Below are positions 53,879-62,149 of a DNA stretch of 64,000 bases, piece after piece. The stretch is from Terriglobus roseus (GTDB lineage Bacteria > Acidobacteriota > Terriglobia > Terriglobales > Acidobacteriaceae). Each line of letters begins with the position of its first letter. Position 1 is the first letter of the stretch. The notes under the pieces were generated by a model, which was not told where the DNA came from, ran no database searches, and was given only the letters and a program-made list of their open reading frames with translations. Where the stretch lies: the NCBI RefSeq assembly GCF_900102185.1, contig NZ_LT629690.1, forward strand, positions 2,108,001 through 2,172,000, written 5' to 3'. The position numbers and the translations under genes are program-made.

Positions 53879-56800
53879 ATGCCGACGCGGCTTCATGCCT
53901 TCGACCTTGGACTGATTGTCCTTTATCTGATTGCGATCACCCTGTTTGGCCTGCGCTTTCGCAAGCCCACAGACACATCGCTGTCGTCGTACTTCCTTGC
54001 CGCGCGCAGCGTACCGTGGTGGGCCATTGCGCTGTCCATCGTGTCGGCTGAAACCAGTACGCTGACGATCATCAGCGTGCCGGGCATTGCCTTTGGCGGC
54101 AATTTCACCTTTCTGCAGCTTGTCTTCGGCTACATGATCGGCAGACTGCTGATCTGCATCCTTTTTCTCCCGCGCTACTTCGATGGCGAGTTGTTCACCG
54201 CGTATCAGCTTATCGATCGTCGCTTTGGCCCAATACTGCATAAGGTCACTGCTGGTTTGTTCCTGTTGACGCGTGCTGCAGCGGAAGGCGTGCGCGTCTA
54301 TGCGGTCAGCATTGTGGTGGGCATTGCGATTGGCACGAATGACATTGCCAGCATTGTCATCATCAGCATGTTGACGTTGGCTTATACGTTTGAAGGCGGC
54401 ATGGCGGCGGTGATTTGGACCGATGTCGTGCAGATGTTCCTATACATCGCAGGAACCATCATTGCTCTGTTCACGCTGGGTGCAAAGGTCGATGGCGGAT
54501 GGGCAACGGTGCATGCCGTTACCAGCGCGGCGCACAAGTTGCAACTGTTCGACTTCACCGTAAACCTGACCTCGAATTACACATTCTGGGCCGGTGTGAT
54601 TGGCGGCGCATTCCTGACCATGGCTTCGCATGGCACCGATCAGTTGATGGTGCAGCGTCTGCTGGCTGCGAAGAACCTGCGTGAGGCACGAGTCTCGCTG
54701 TTGGCCAGCGGTGGCGTTGTCTTCCTGCAGTTCACTCTGTTCCTGGTGATTGGCGCGGGGTTGTACGTGTTCTATGGACAGCATCCGGCGTTGCTTATAG
54801 TGCATGGTTCGGATCGCCTCTTCCCTGCGTTCATCGTGCAGCAGATGCCAACTGGCGTTGCAGGATTGCTGATCGCGGCGATTCTTGCGGCAGCGATGTC
54901 TAACCTTTCCGCAGCATTGAATTCCCTGTCTTCAACGACCATCGTGGACTTCTACATGAAGCTGAATCCCAATGCGTCTGACACGAAGCGTAATCTGCTG
55001 TCACGTACAGCAACGCTGCTATGGGCAGTTGTACTGGTTGCCATTGCTATCTATTCGGTAAAGGTAGGAGGCAAAGGACACGTTGTGGAGATGGGGTTGT
55101 CCATTGCGTCGGTTGCGTATGGTGCGTTGCTGGGTGTGTTCCTGCTGGGAACGCTGACTCGCTATGCGACACAGTTTGGCGCAACCGTCGGTATGATTGC
55201 GGGCTTCGCCTTCAACCTGGCTCTGTATCTGCCAAAGATCCTTCCTGTTCCCCCTATTCATATCGGAGGTTTCTCTCTGTCTGACATTGCGTTCACCTGG
55301 TATGTGTTGCTTGGCTCCGTTGTGACGTTTGTGGTTGGCTCGCTGTTCAGTCTTATGGGCAAGCCGCGTGCGAAGGCTGTTGCTGCGGTATTGGTGATGG
55401 TCGTATTTGGCACTGCATCGATGCGTGCGCAGAGTGCCGACTTCTCCGAGATCGATACGCTGATGGCGCAGGCGCTGAAGGACAAGCTGTTGCCTGGTGG
55501 CGTTGTCGCCATTGGTAGCAATGGACGCGTCGTCTATGAGAAGGTTTATGGCAATCGTGCGGAAGATCCGGCGATTGAGGCGATGACGGAAGACACCATC
55601 TTCGATATGGCGTCGCTGTCCAAGTGCATGTCCACTTCCGTTGCCATCATGCAGTTGTATGAACAGGGCAAGCTGCAGTTCGATGATCCGGTGGTGAAGT
55701 ATCTGCCGGAGTTTGCGTCCAATGGCAAGAGCAGTGTGACAATCCGTGAGTTGCTGACGCACTACAGCGGATTGCGTGAAGATGTGTCGCTGAAGGATGC
55801 GTGGAGCGGCAAGGCTGAAGGCGTGAAGCGCGCGATGGAATCGGACCTTTACGGACCTCCGGGAAAGACCTTCAAGTACTCCGACATCAACTTCATCACT
55901 CTTGGCGCGATTGTGGAGAAGATCAGCGGTGAACCGCTTGATGTCTACGCAGCGAAGCATATTTTTTCGCCGTTGAAGATGACGGAGACGGGATACTTCA
56001 CCCCCCACTGCCCTCACCTGTACTGGGAACCAGCCCCTGTTACGTGCCCTGCCGTGTCAAGTGCGGCAATGCGTGCACGCATTGCACCCACAGCCCATAA
56101 CGACGACAAGCCCATGGATGACGACCGTATGTTGCGGGGTGAGGTGCATGACCCTACGACTCGGCGCATGGGTGGTGTCGCCGGTCATGCTGGTGTATTC
56201 TCCACGGTGCATGACACCAGCCTGTTCGCGCAGGCTCTGCTGGATCGGCTGGCGGGACGTCCGAGCAACTTCCCCCTGAAGCAGGAGACGCTGCGGCTGA
56301 TGTGCCAGCCCGAGCAGCCTACGGGTGCGAAGGGGCTGCGTGGCTTTGGATGGGATATCGACTCGCCCTACTCGCGTCCGCGAGGCACGATCTATCCGGT
56401 GGGCAGCTTCGGGCATACAGGCTTCACTGGCACTTCGGTGTGGATGGACCCGCGTAGTGACAGCTATGTGATCCTGCTGGCGAATGCGGTGCATCCGCGT
56501 GGGCGCAAGCCGATTACGCCGCTGCGTGGCACGATTGCTACGGCCGCGGCGAAGGCACTGGGATTGGACAAGCCGTTGCTGGGTAAGGCAACACTCACTG
56601 GTATTGACGTGCTGGAGCAGACCAACTTCCAGGCGTTGCATGCACTGGCTGCCAAGACACCGGGACATCTGCGCATTGGACTGCTGACCAATAACACCGG
56701 CCTGAACCGCAGCGGTAAGCGCACCATTGACGTGCTGTATGCGCAGCGCGGCAATGGGATTGAGCTGACCACGCTGTTCGCGCCTGAGCATGGGATTCTG

Positions 56801-57784
56801 GGCGCTGAGGACCATGAGGGTCTGGGCAATGCCGTGGATGCAGCAACACATCTACCCGTGATCTCTCTGTATGGGGCGAAGCTAGCCGACCGCTATCCGA
56901 AGGTGGAAGACCTGCAGAAGCTGGATGCGGTGCTCATTGACCTGCAGGATGTTCCGGCGCGCTTCTATACCTACGAGACCGAGATGGGTTACGTGATGGA
57001 GTCGGCGGCCAAGGCTGGCACGCAGGTTGTGGTGCTGGATCGGCCAGCGATCACGAGCGGTGTGCAGGTTGTTGGGCCGGTTGCCGATGCGGGCGTGCAG
57101 AGCTATGTCGACTACATGCAGGAACCCATGTCGCTCGGGCTGACGATGGGTGAGCTTGCAGGGTTCTTCAATGGGGAGAAACAGCTTGGCGTGAAGCTGA
57201 GCGTGGTGAAGATGCAGAACTGGCAACGCGGTGTTTGGTATGACCAGACCGGTTTGCCGTGGGTGAATCCTTCACCCAATCTGCAGAGTATGAGTGCGGC
57301 TACGCTTTACACCGGCATTGCGTTTGCCGAGTACACAAACCTTTCTGTTGGCCGCGGAACGGATGCGGCGTTTGAGCAGGTTGGCGCTGCGTGGATTGCT
57401 TCCGATGCGGAGGCGAAGAAGCTGGCTGACACGCTGAACGCTCGTGCGATGACGGGTGTGACGTTTGCACCGGTGACGTTCACTCCGGCGAAGCCTTATC
57501 CGTTTGCCGGACAGGCGATTCATGGCGTCCGTGCGACCGCTACCGATCGGACACGGCTTGATGCACCTGCGATGGGCGCGGAGTTGCTGGCCGCAGTTCA
57601 TGCGCAATATCCGACGCAACTGCTGTTGGCGAAGGCACAAGGCCTGGTGCTGAATAGTGCGACGATGCAGGCGCTTGCTGCCGGGAAAGATCCGCATGAC
57701 ATTGTGGCAGCGTGGGAACCGGAGCTTTGGAAATTCCGCGAGGCGCGACAGAAGTATCTGCTCTACAGCTACCTACCGGAGTAA
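53879..57784 (+). CDS. Triple fusion: sodium:solute symporter + beta-lactamase-fold serine hydrolase + NamZ (DUF1343) exo-muramidase
   Basis: 1301 residues in one uninterrupted frame. Residues 1-492 are a complete SSS symporter with about 13 helices (start DLGLIVLYLIAITLFG; also AETSTLTIISVPG). Residues about 493-517 look like a signal peptide (Lys/Arg, hydrophobic core, SMRAQS) that begins with a Met (ATG at 55355). Residues about 520-900 are a serine hydrolase: Ser579-x-x-Lys582 (SLSK), Tyr667-Ser-Asp669, His846-Thr-Gly848. Residues about 905-1301 match DUF1343/NamZ: FAPEHGILG (Glu970), DLQDVPARFYTYETEMG, VNPSPNLQS and SVGRGTDAAFEQVG. NamZ enzymes release terminal MurNAc from cell-wall fragments, and Bacillus AmiE, a similar hydrolase, removes the stem peptide. 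A TAGACT box lies six bases before the ATG. Confidence 0.88.
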   Translation: MPTRLHAFDLGLIVLYLIAITLFGLRFRKPTDTSLSSYFLAARSVPWWAIALSIVSAETSTLTIISVPGIAFGGNFTFLQLVFGYMIGRLLICILFLPRYFDGELFTAYQLIDRRFGPILHKVTAGLFLLTRAAAEGVRVYAVSIVVGIAIGTNDIASIVIISMLTLAYTFEGGMAAVIWTDVVQMFLYIAGTIIALFTLGAKVDGGWATVHAVTSAAHKLQLFDFTVNLTSNYTFWAGVIGGAFLTMASHGTDQLMVQRLLAAKNLREARVSLLASGGVVFLQFTLFLVIGAGLYVFYGQHPALLIVHGSDRLFPAFIVQQMPTGVAGLLIAAILAAAMSNLSAALNSLSSTTIVDFYMKLNPNASDTKRNLLSRTATLLWAVVLVAIAIYSVKVGGKGHVVEMGLSIASVAYGALLGVFLLGTLTRYATQFGATVGMIAGFAFNLALYLPKILPVPPIHIGGFSLSDIAFTWYVLLGSVVTFVVGSLFSLMGKPRAKAVAAVLVMVVFGTASMRAQSADFSEIDTLMAQALKDKLLPGGVVAIGSNGRVVYEKVYGNRAEDPAIEAMTEDTIFDMASLSKCMSTSVAIMQLYEQGKLQFDDPVVKYLPEFASNGKSSVTIRELLTHYSGLREDVSLKDAWSGKAEGVKRAMESDLYGPPGKTFKYSDINFITLGAIVEKISGEPLDVYAAKHIFSPLKMTETGYFTPHCPHLYWEPAPVTCPAVSSAAMRARIAPTAHNDDKPMDDDRMLRGEVHDPTTRRMGGVAGHAGVFSTVHDTSLFAQALLDRLAGRPSNFPLKQETLRLMCQPEQPTGAKGLRGFGWDIDSPYSRPRGTIYPVGSFGHTGFTGTSVWMDPRSDSYVILLANAVHPRGRKPITPLRGTIATAAAKALGLDKPLLGKATLTGIDVLEQTNFQALHALAAKTPGHLRIGLLTNNTGLNRSGKRTIDVLYAQRGNGIELTTLFAPEHGILGAEDHEGLGNAVDAATHLPVISLYGAKLADRYPKVEDLQKLDAVLIDLQDVPARFYTYETEMGYVMESAAKAGTQVVVLDRPAITSGVQVVGPVADAGVQSYVDYMQEPMSLGLTMGELAGFFNGEKQLGVKLSVVKMQNWQRGVWYDQTGLPWVNPSPNLQSMSAATLYTGIAFAEYTNLSVGRGTDAAFEQVGAAWIASDAEAKKLADTLNARAMTGVTFAPVTFTPAKPYPFAGQAIHGVRATATDRTRLDAPAMGAELLAAVHAQYPTQLLLAKAQGLVLNSATMQALAAGKDPHDIVAAWEPELWKFREARQKYLLYSYLPE

Positions 57785-57793
57785 GGGGGTACC

Positions 57794-57902
57794 CCTCCCC
57801 TGTTTTTCTAAAATCGTCTTTCTATTGGGGTTACGGCGAGGGTGGCGCTAAAATCGTCTGCCCATTGGGGTTAGGGGTAAAATCGTCTTTCTAAACGAGT
57901 TA
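57794..57902. repeat. Dispersed three-unit repeat, copy B
   Basis: The same pyrimidine leader and three units as at 19936-20044: 57809-57833, 57849-57873 and 57878-57902, spaced 40 and 29 bases. The first unit is nearly identical between copies. It starts ten bases after the fusion gene. TGCCAACAAATTT recurs at 57968-57980, here inside a longer palindrome (57970-57986, CCAACAAA-T-TTTGTTGG). Confidence 0.85.
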
Positions 57903-57924
57903 GGGCCGCGCTATGCGCGGCCCT
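57902..57924 (+). terminator. Terminator after the symporter-hydrolase-NamZ gene
   Basis: A perfect ten-base stem (AGGGCCGCGC with GCGCGGCCCT) and TAT loop. A TTTTTA tract comes about 15 bases later. Confidence 0.7.
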
Positions 57925-58047
57925 TCATCTTGCCTGTTTTTATTGTAGTCCTGCACATGTGGGATCGTGCCAACAAATTTTGTTGGGTAACGCATTTGGA
58001 ATGATTGGCTTATACCGCCTCGGGACGCACTCGGGGATTGACAGGGT

Positions 58048-58845
58048 TCAGAATGATGGCGAAGTGAGTGCTGAAGCTGCATCTTTGACTAGATGATCCG
58101 CGGTTTCATCGTGCTTGCCTTCGAGCATGGACACCATGGCTCGGCCGATGAGGACGAGCAGCGGCGCGTGGCCCGGTTGCAGGTTGCCGAAGTCTTCGAG
58201 TGTGGCGGCGACGGCGGATTGCTGTGGTGTGGCTGCGGAGGAGATCGCTACACAGGGCATGTCTGTGGGGACGCCGTGAGCGCTGAGGTCTTCTGCGAGC
58301 GTCTTCAGGTTGCGGCCTGGCATGTAGATGGCAAGCGTTGCGTCCTCTGGCAGAGGGCCCTGCCACATGGGTAGCGGATTGGTCTTGTCTGCCGCGTGCG
58401 AGCCGCTGATGAGGATGAGCTTGGAGGCGGTGCGGCGGTCTGTGAGCGGGAGTTGAAGCGTGGCTCCTGCGGCGAAGACTGCTGACACACCGGGGATGAC
58501 TTCCGCTGGGATGTTGGCTTGTTGGAGGGCGTTGAGCTCTTCCGCAGCGCGACCGAAGACGAGCGGATCGCCGCTCTTGAGACGCACGACACTGAGATTG
58601 CGGCGCGCGGAATCGATCATGAGTTCGTGGATGCCTGCCTGCGTGATGCGAGGGCGTCCGCAGCGCTTGCCGACGCTGGTGATGAGTGCGTGCGGATTGG
58701 CAAGTTGCACGATGGCGTCGGGAACGAGGTCGTCGTGGAGGACAACGTCTGCCGTGGCGAGAAGGCGCGCTGCCTTCAGCGTGAGCAGGTCGGGGTCGCC
58801 TGGGCCAGCGCCTACGAGATAGACCGTTCCCTTTTGCGCGCTCAT
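58048..58845 (-). CDS. cobA: Uroporphyrinogen-III C-methyltransferase
   Basis: 265 residues. It adds two methyl groups from S-adenosylmethionine to uroporphyrinogen III, giving precorrin-2 for siroheme. The N-terminal VYLVGAGPGDPDLLTLKAAR and the DVVLHDDLV segment are hallmark motifs; GDPLVFGRAAEEL and VIPGVSAVFAAGATLQLPLT follow. It starts inside the stop codon of the CysG-like gene (ATGA) and so lies in one operon with that gene and the sulfite reductase, whose siroheme cofactor it helps to make. Confidence 0.95.
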   Translation of the reverse strand: MSAQKGTVYLVGAGPGDPDLLTLKAARLLATADVVLHDDLVPDAIVQLANPHALITSVGKRCGRPRITQAGIHELMIDSARRNLSVVRLKSGDPLVFGRAAEELNALQQANIPAEVIPGVSAVFAAGATLQLPLTDRRTASKLILISGSHAADKTNPLPMWQGPLPEDATLAIYMPGRNLKTLAEDLSAHGVPTDMPCVAISSAATPQQSAVAATLEDFGNLQPGHAPLLVLIGRAMVSMLEGKHDETADHLVKDAASALTSPSF

Positions 58846-59495
58846 CGAGATACCTCCGCAGGATTCCGCTCGGGATAGTGTTCGCGGGCGTGTCGTTTCG
58901 CGATCTGGCGAGAGGGGCAGGCTTCGGCTCCACAGACTTCGCGCTGGGCGAGCTGGTGCAGGAGTTGTTTGCGCGGCTCGCCGAGGGGTTCCATCTGGAG
59001 GACTTCGCGACGGAGGCGTCCGAGTTCTTCCAGCCAGGGGCCAATGTCATGCGGCAGCGCTTCATTCAACGCTTTGCGAAGCTGCATGGCATACGCGGGG
59101 CTTTCGCCTGCGGTGGAGATGGCGATCTGAAGGTCGCCACGGCGGACGATGGATGGGAAGAAGAAGTCGCAGTAAGGTGGGTCGTCGACCGCGTTGACGA
59201 GTATGTCGCGGGACTGTGCTCCGGCGAAGACTGCGCGGTTGACTTCAGGAACGTCGGATCCGGCTACGGCGAGGTACATGTCGTCCAGATCGCTGTCCTG
59301 AAACTCGCGAAGGTGGAGGGTGATTTCTCCTGCTTCGGCTTGTTGCTGGACCTTGGCTGACGCGCGTGTGGCGATTACGGTGATCTGCGCTTCGGCGTCG
59401 AGCAGTGATTGGATTTTGCCTTCCGCAATGGATCCTGCGCCGACGACGAGGCATGGGCGATTGGTGAGTTTCAGGAAGATTGGGAAGAGTGACAT
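58842..59495 (-). CDS. Precorrin-2 dehydrogenase / sirohydrochlorin ferrochelatase (CysG N-terminal type)
   Basis: 217 residues, matching the N-terminal half of CysG (Met8p-like). It opens with MSLFPIFLKLTNRPCLVVGAGSIAEGKI, whose GAGSIAEGK is the NAD-binding loop. NAVDDPPYCDFFFPSIVRRG and IAISTAGESPAYA, where the conserved catalytic Asp lies in the first, are typical. The protein oxidises precorrin-2 and may insert iron to complete siroheme. The methyltransferase half of CysG is encoded separately by the overlapping cobA. Upstream is the sulfite reductase that uses the product. Confidence 0.92.
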   Translation of the reverse strand: MSLFPIFLKLTNRPCLVVGAGSIAEGKIQSLLDAEAQITVIATRASAKVQQQAEAGEITLHLREFQDSDLDDMYLAVAGSDVPEVNRAVFAGAQSRDILVNAVDDPPYCDFFFPSIVRRGDLQIAISTAGESPAYAMQLRKALNEALPHDIGPWLEELGRLRREVLQMEPLGEPRKQLLHQLAQREVCGAEACPSRQIAKRHAREHYPERNPAEVSR

Positions 59496-59519
59496 GAGGC
59501 TGGTCCTTACGACTTACTA

Positions 59520-59555
59520 CGCTCCGCTCAGGATGATGGACCTCCGAGCGGAGCG
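59520..59555. repeat. Intergenic hairpin between sulfite reductase and cysG-like genes
   Basis: Ten-base arms CGCTCCGCTC and GAGCGGAGCG with a 16-base loop. No T run follows, so it may stabilise or separate messages rather than end transcription. Confidence 0.45.
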
Positions 59556-59565
59556 GCAGGGTTGA

Positions 59566-61314
59566 TTACATCTCTGCAGGCGGGCGACCGCTGGGCTTGT
59601 CGCGTTCTGCGGCTGCGACGACTGCTCCTGCGAGCTGGCCACGAAGTTCTTCGTCGGAGAAGCGGGCGAAGTACTGGCGGAGGTTTTCGTTTTGGGTGCG
59701 GTCCTTCAGGTACGTCTTCAGCAGACGCTCCATAGCGACCGGAACTTCCGTTGCGGGCGCGCGGTAGCCGATGGCGCGGGCGAAGCCTGCGTGTTCACCG
59801 AGGGCGCCGCCGAGGCAGAAGTAGAAGGCGTCGACCATCTGGCCTTCGTGCTTGACCTTCTTGCCTTCGAGGCCGATGTCAGCGATCCATGCCTGGCCGC
59901 AGTTGTTGGGGCAGCCGGTGACGTTGATGCGGAGCTGCTGGTCGAAGTTGGGGACGCGCTCCTCCATCTCGTCGACGAGCCAGCGGGAGAAACCCTTGGT
60001 TTCTGCGATGGCGAGTTTGCAGAACTCCGTGCCGGTGCAGGCGACGGTGCCACGCCAGAAGTTGGTGGCTTCGACGTGCAGTCCGAGGGCATTGATTTTC
60101 TCAACTAATGCTTGAACTTTTTCGTTTGGCACGTTGGTGATAATGGCGTTCTGCTGGATTGTGAGGCGCACATCTCCATTGCCGTACTCGTCAGCGAGGT
60201 CGGCGAGGGCGTGAAGCTGGGAGGCGTCCATCCGGCCACGGAGGACCGTGATGCCCACCGAGGAGAGGCCTGCCTGCTTCTGCGGAAGAACGCCGGTGTG
60301 GTCGCGGTAGATGTCGTCGGGCTGGGTTTCTGCGGGTGCGGGGTCCAGCTTGTAGCCAAGCTTGCGCTCGATTTCCGCGAGGAAGGTTTCGGCAGTCCAG
60401 CCGTCCTTCATGAACATGTACTTCAGGCGCGCGGTGGTGCGGCTTTCGCGCAGGCTACCTTGCTGGTCGCGGAAGATTTCGGTGATCTTGTAGCAGACGT
60501 CTTCTGCCTGATCCTGCTTAACGAAGGCGTTCAGGCGGATGGCGAGATGCGGTTCCTTGGAGAGACCGCCGCCGACGCGGACGGAGTAGCCGACTTCACG
60601 CTGGCCGTTGACGGTGCGCTCGATGGCGGTGAGGCCGATGTCGTTGATCTCCGGATAGTTGCACCATTCGGGGCAACCGCCGACGGTAATCTTGAACTTA
60701 CGCGGCAGGTTGACGAAGTCCGGATGGCCAGTGAGGAAGGCAGCTACCTTCTTCGCGAGCGGTGCGGCATCAAGGAGTTCGTGCTTGTGCAGGCCTGTGA
60801 GCGGGCAGCCAGTGACGTTACGGACGACGTCGCCGCAGGCACCCTTGGGCGACAGGCCGACCTTGGAGAGAGCGTCGACGACGAGCGGCAGCGACTCAAT
60901 GGTGAGCCAGTGGTACTGGATGTTCTGGCGCGTGGTGATGTCGGCGAGATCGCGGCCGTGGTCACGCGCGAGGTCGGCGAGGACGCGGGTCTGTTCGCTG
61001 GTGAGGATGCCGTTGGGGATGCCGACGCGCATCATGAAGTATTCCGTGGCCTTGCCTTCGCCACCGACGCCGCCTACGGCACCGATGCCGTCGCCCTGCG
61101 TGTAAATGCCCCACCACTTGAAGTAAGCGCCAGCCCAGTCGGGCACGACAGATTCACGGCCTTCTTTGGCGAAGGCGACGACTTCATCCCAGTGCTCCCA
61201 GGGGTTCTTTTCAACCTTGAGGCGCTCCATCTTTTGCGCCTTCGTCTCTTTCTTTTCGACGGCGGGCTTTGCTGGGGTTACGGGCGTGGCGTTGCTCTGG
61301 ACTTCGTCTACCAT
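59566..61314 (-). CDS. Siroheme- and 4Fe-4S-dependent sulfite (or nitrite) reductase
   Basis: 582 residues. Two related ferredoxin-like halves each start with the substrate-binding type segment (LTSEQTRVLADLARDHGR; LHALADLADEYGNGD). Arg/Lys-rich anion-site stretches include VRNVTGCPLTG and GGCPEWCNY. The cofactor-binding cysteines are CTGTEFC and, about 40 residues on, CPNNC, ligating the iron-sulfur cluster and siroheme. An N-terminal basic leader of about 35 residues is extra. It reduces sulfite to sulfide for cysteine, or possibly nitrite to ammonia; the siroheme genes directly downstream fit either. Start is ten bases after the phoU stop. Confidence 0.92.
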   Translation of the reverse strand: MVDEVQSNATPVTPAKPAVEKKETKAQKMERLKVEKNPWEHWDEVVAFAKEGRESVVPDWAGAYFKWWGIYTQGDGIGAVGGVGGEGKATEYFMMRVGIPNGILTSEQTRVLADLARDHGRDLADITTRQNIQYHWLTIESLPLVVDALSKVGLSPKGACGDVVRNVTGCPLTGLHKHELLDAAPLAKKVAAFLTGHPDFVNLPRKFKITVGGCPEWCNYPEINDIGLTAIERTVNGQREVGYSVRVGGGLSKEPHLAIRLNAFVKQDQAEDVCYKITEIFRDQQGSLRESRTTARLKYMFMKDGWTAETFLAEIERKLGYKLDPAPAETQPDDIYRDHTGVLPQKQAGLSSVGITVLRGRMDASQLHALADLADEYGNGDVRLTIQQNAIITNVPNEKVQALVEKINALGLHVEATNFWRGTVACTGTEFCKLAIAETKGFSRWLVDEMEERVPNFDQQLRINVTGCPNNCGQAWIADIGLEGKKVKHEGQMVDAFYFCLGGALGEHAGFARAIGYRAPATEVPVAMERLLKTYLKDRTQNENLRQYFARFSDEELRGQLAGAVVAAAERDKPSGRPPAEM

Positions 61315-61323
61315 GATTCCCTT

Positions 61324-62013
61324 CTACTGCGCCGCGGCTGCGGCAATGTCGTTGTGGCGTACGTCAGAACCGCGCACCCAGAAAATGACGTCTTCGGCGA
61401 TGTTGGTGGCGTGGTCTGCACTGCGTTCGAGGTTGCGCGCCACGATGATGGAGTTGAGTGCGTTTTCTGTAATTTCCGGCCGGCGGGCCATCTCATCGCG
61501 GAGGGCGGCCTGCGTTTCGCGGTTGAGACGGTCCATCTCGTCGTCCATGGTGAGGACTTTTTCTGCGAGGACGGGATCGCCTTCGAGCAAGGAACGGATG
61601 GCGCGGCGGATCATTTTGACGGAGAGCGCGCCCATGGCTGCGAGATGGCCAGGCAGGTTTTCGGGGCCTGCGTCAGGGTTCGTCTTTTGCAGCTCTGCAC
61701 AACGTTTGACGATTGCGGCAGCCTGATCGCCTACTCGTTCCAAGTCGCCATTAATTTTGATGACGGCCATAAGGAAACGGAGGTCCATTGCCATGGGTTG
61801 TTCCTTGGCGAGGAGCTCGTAGGCCATTTCGTCGACACCACGCTCGGCGGCGTTGATGGCCTGCTCGATATCGTAGACATGGACGCAGAGGCCTGTGTCG
61901 CGCTGCAGATACGCCTCGACGGACAGTTCCAGCGCCTGCTGCGAAAGGGCTGCCATAGCGAGCAGCTTGTCTTTGAGCATGGCGAGTTGTTGCTGGAAAT
62001 GGATACGTGGCAC
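61324..62013 (-). CDS. phoU: Phosphate signalling regulator PhoU
   Basis: 229 residues, typical length, with a GTG start. It consists of two three-helix bundles. Each carries a metal-binding helix of the form E/D-x-x-x-D: DIEQAINAAERGVDEMAYELLA in the first half and LTMDDEMDRLNRETQAALRDEM in the second, both shown by their acidic residues. It normally regulates the Pst phosphate transporter and the PhoR kinase, but neither is here. It lies in front of the sulfite reductase with nine bases between them, an unusual partner. Confidence 0.92.
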   Translation of the reverse strand: MPRIHFQQQLAMLKDKLLAMAALSQQALELSVEAYLQRDTGLCVHVYDIEQAINAAERGVDEMAYELLAKEQPMAMDLRFLMAVIKINGDLERVGDQAAAIVKRCAELQKTNPDAGPENLPGHLAAMGALSVKMIRRAIRSLLEGDPVLAEKVLTMDDEMDRLNRETQAALRDEMARRPEITENALNSIIVARNLERSADHATNIAEDVIFWVRGSDVRHNDIAAAAAQ

Positions 62014-62062
62014 GGCTAGGGGTTTCCTATCCTCTATTGTCGCGGAAAATTGATTTCTGCGC

Positions 62063-62093
62063 CAACTTTTTACAGAAAATGGGCAAAAAGTTG
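62063..62093. repeat. AT-rich inverted repeat upstream of phoU
   Basis: Nine-base arms CAACTTTTT and AAAAAGTTG separated by 13 bases, about 50 bases before the phoU GTG. It could be an operator or a message hairpin. Confidence 0.45.
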
Positions 62094-62149
62094 AGATTAC
62101 GGTTTTGAGTGGTCAGACCAGTTGTGCTTTTTGAGGCTAATCGCAGTGG

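Noticed and set aside
53879-57784. Reading the long gene as two or three separate genes
   Set aside because: No stop or frameshift interrupts the frame; an internal start at 55355 is possible and is noted, but the continuous gene is the simplest reading.
60112-62019. Large plus-strand open frame (635 codons) across the sulfite reductase and phoU genes
   Set aside because: It is antisense to two clear enzymes with full motif sets; such open frames are common in GC-rich DNA. Composition is Val/Gly/Asp-rich without motifs.
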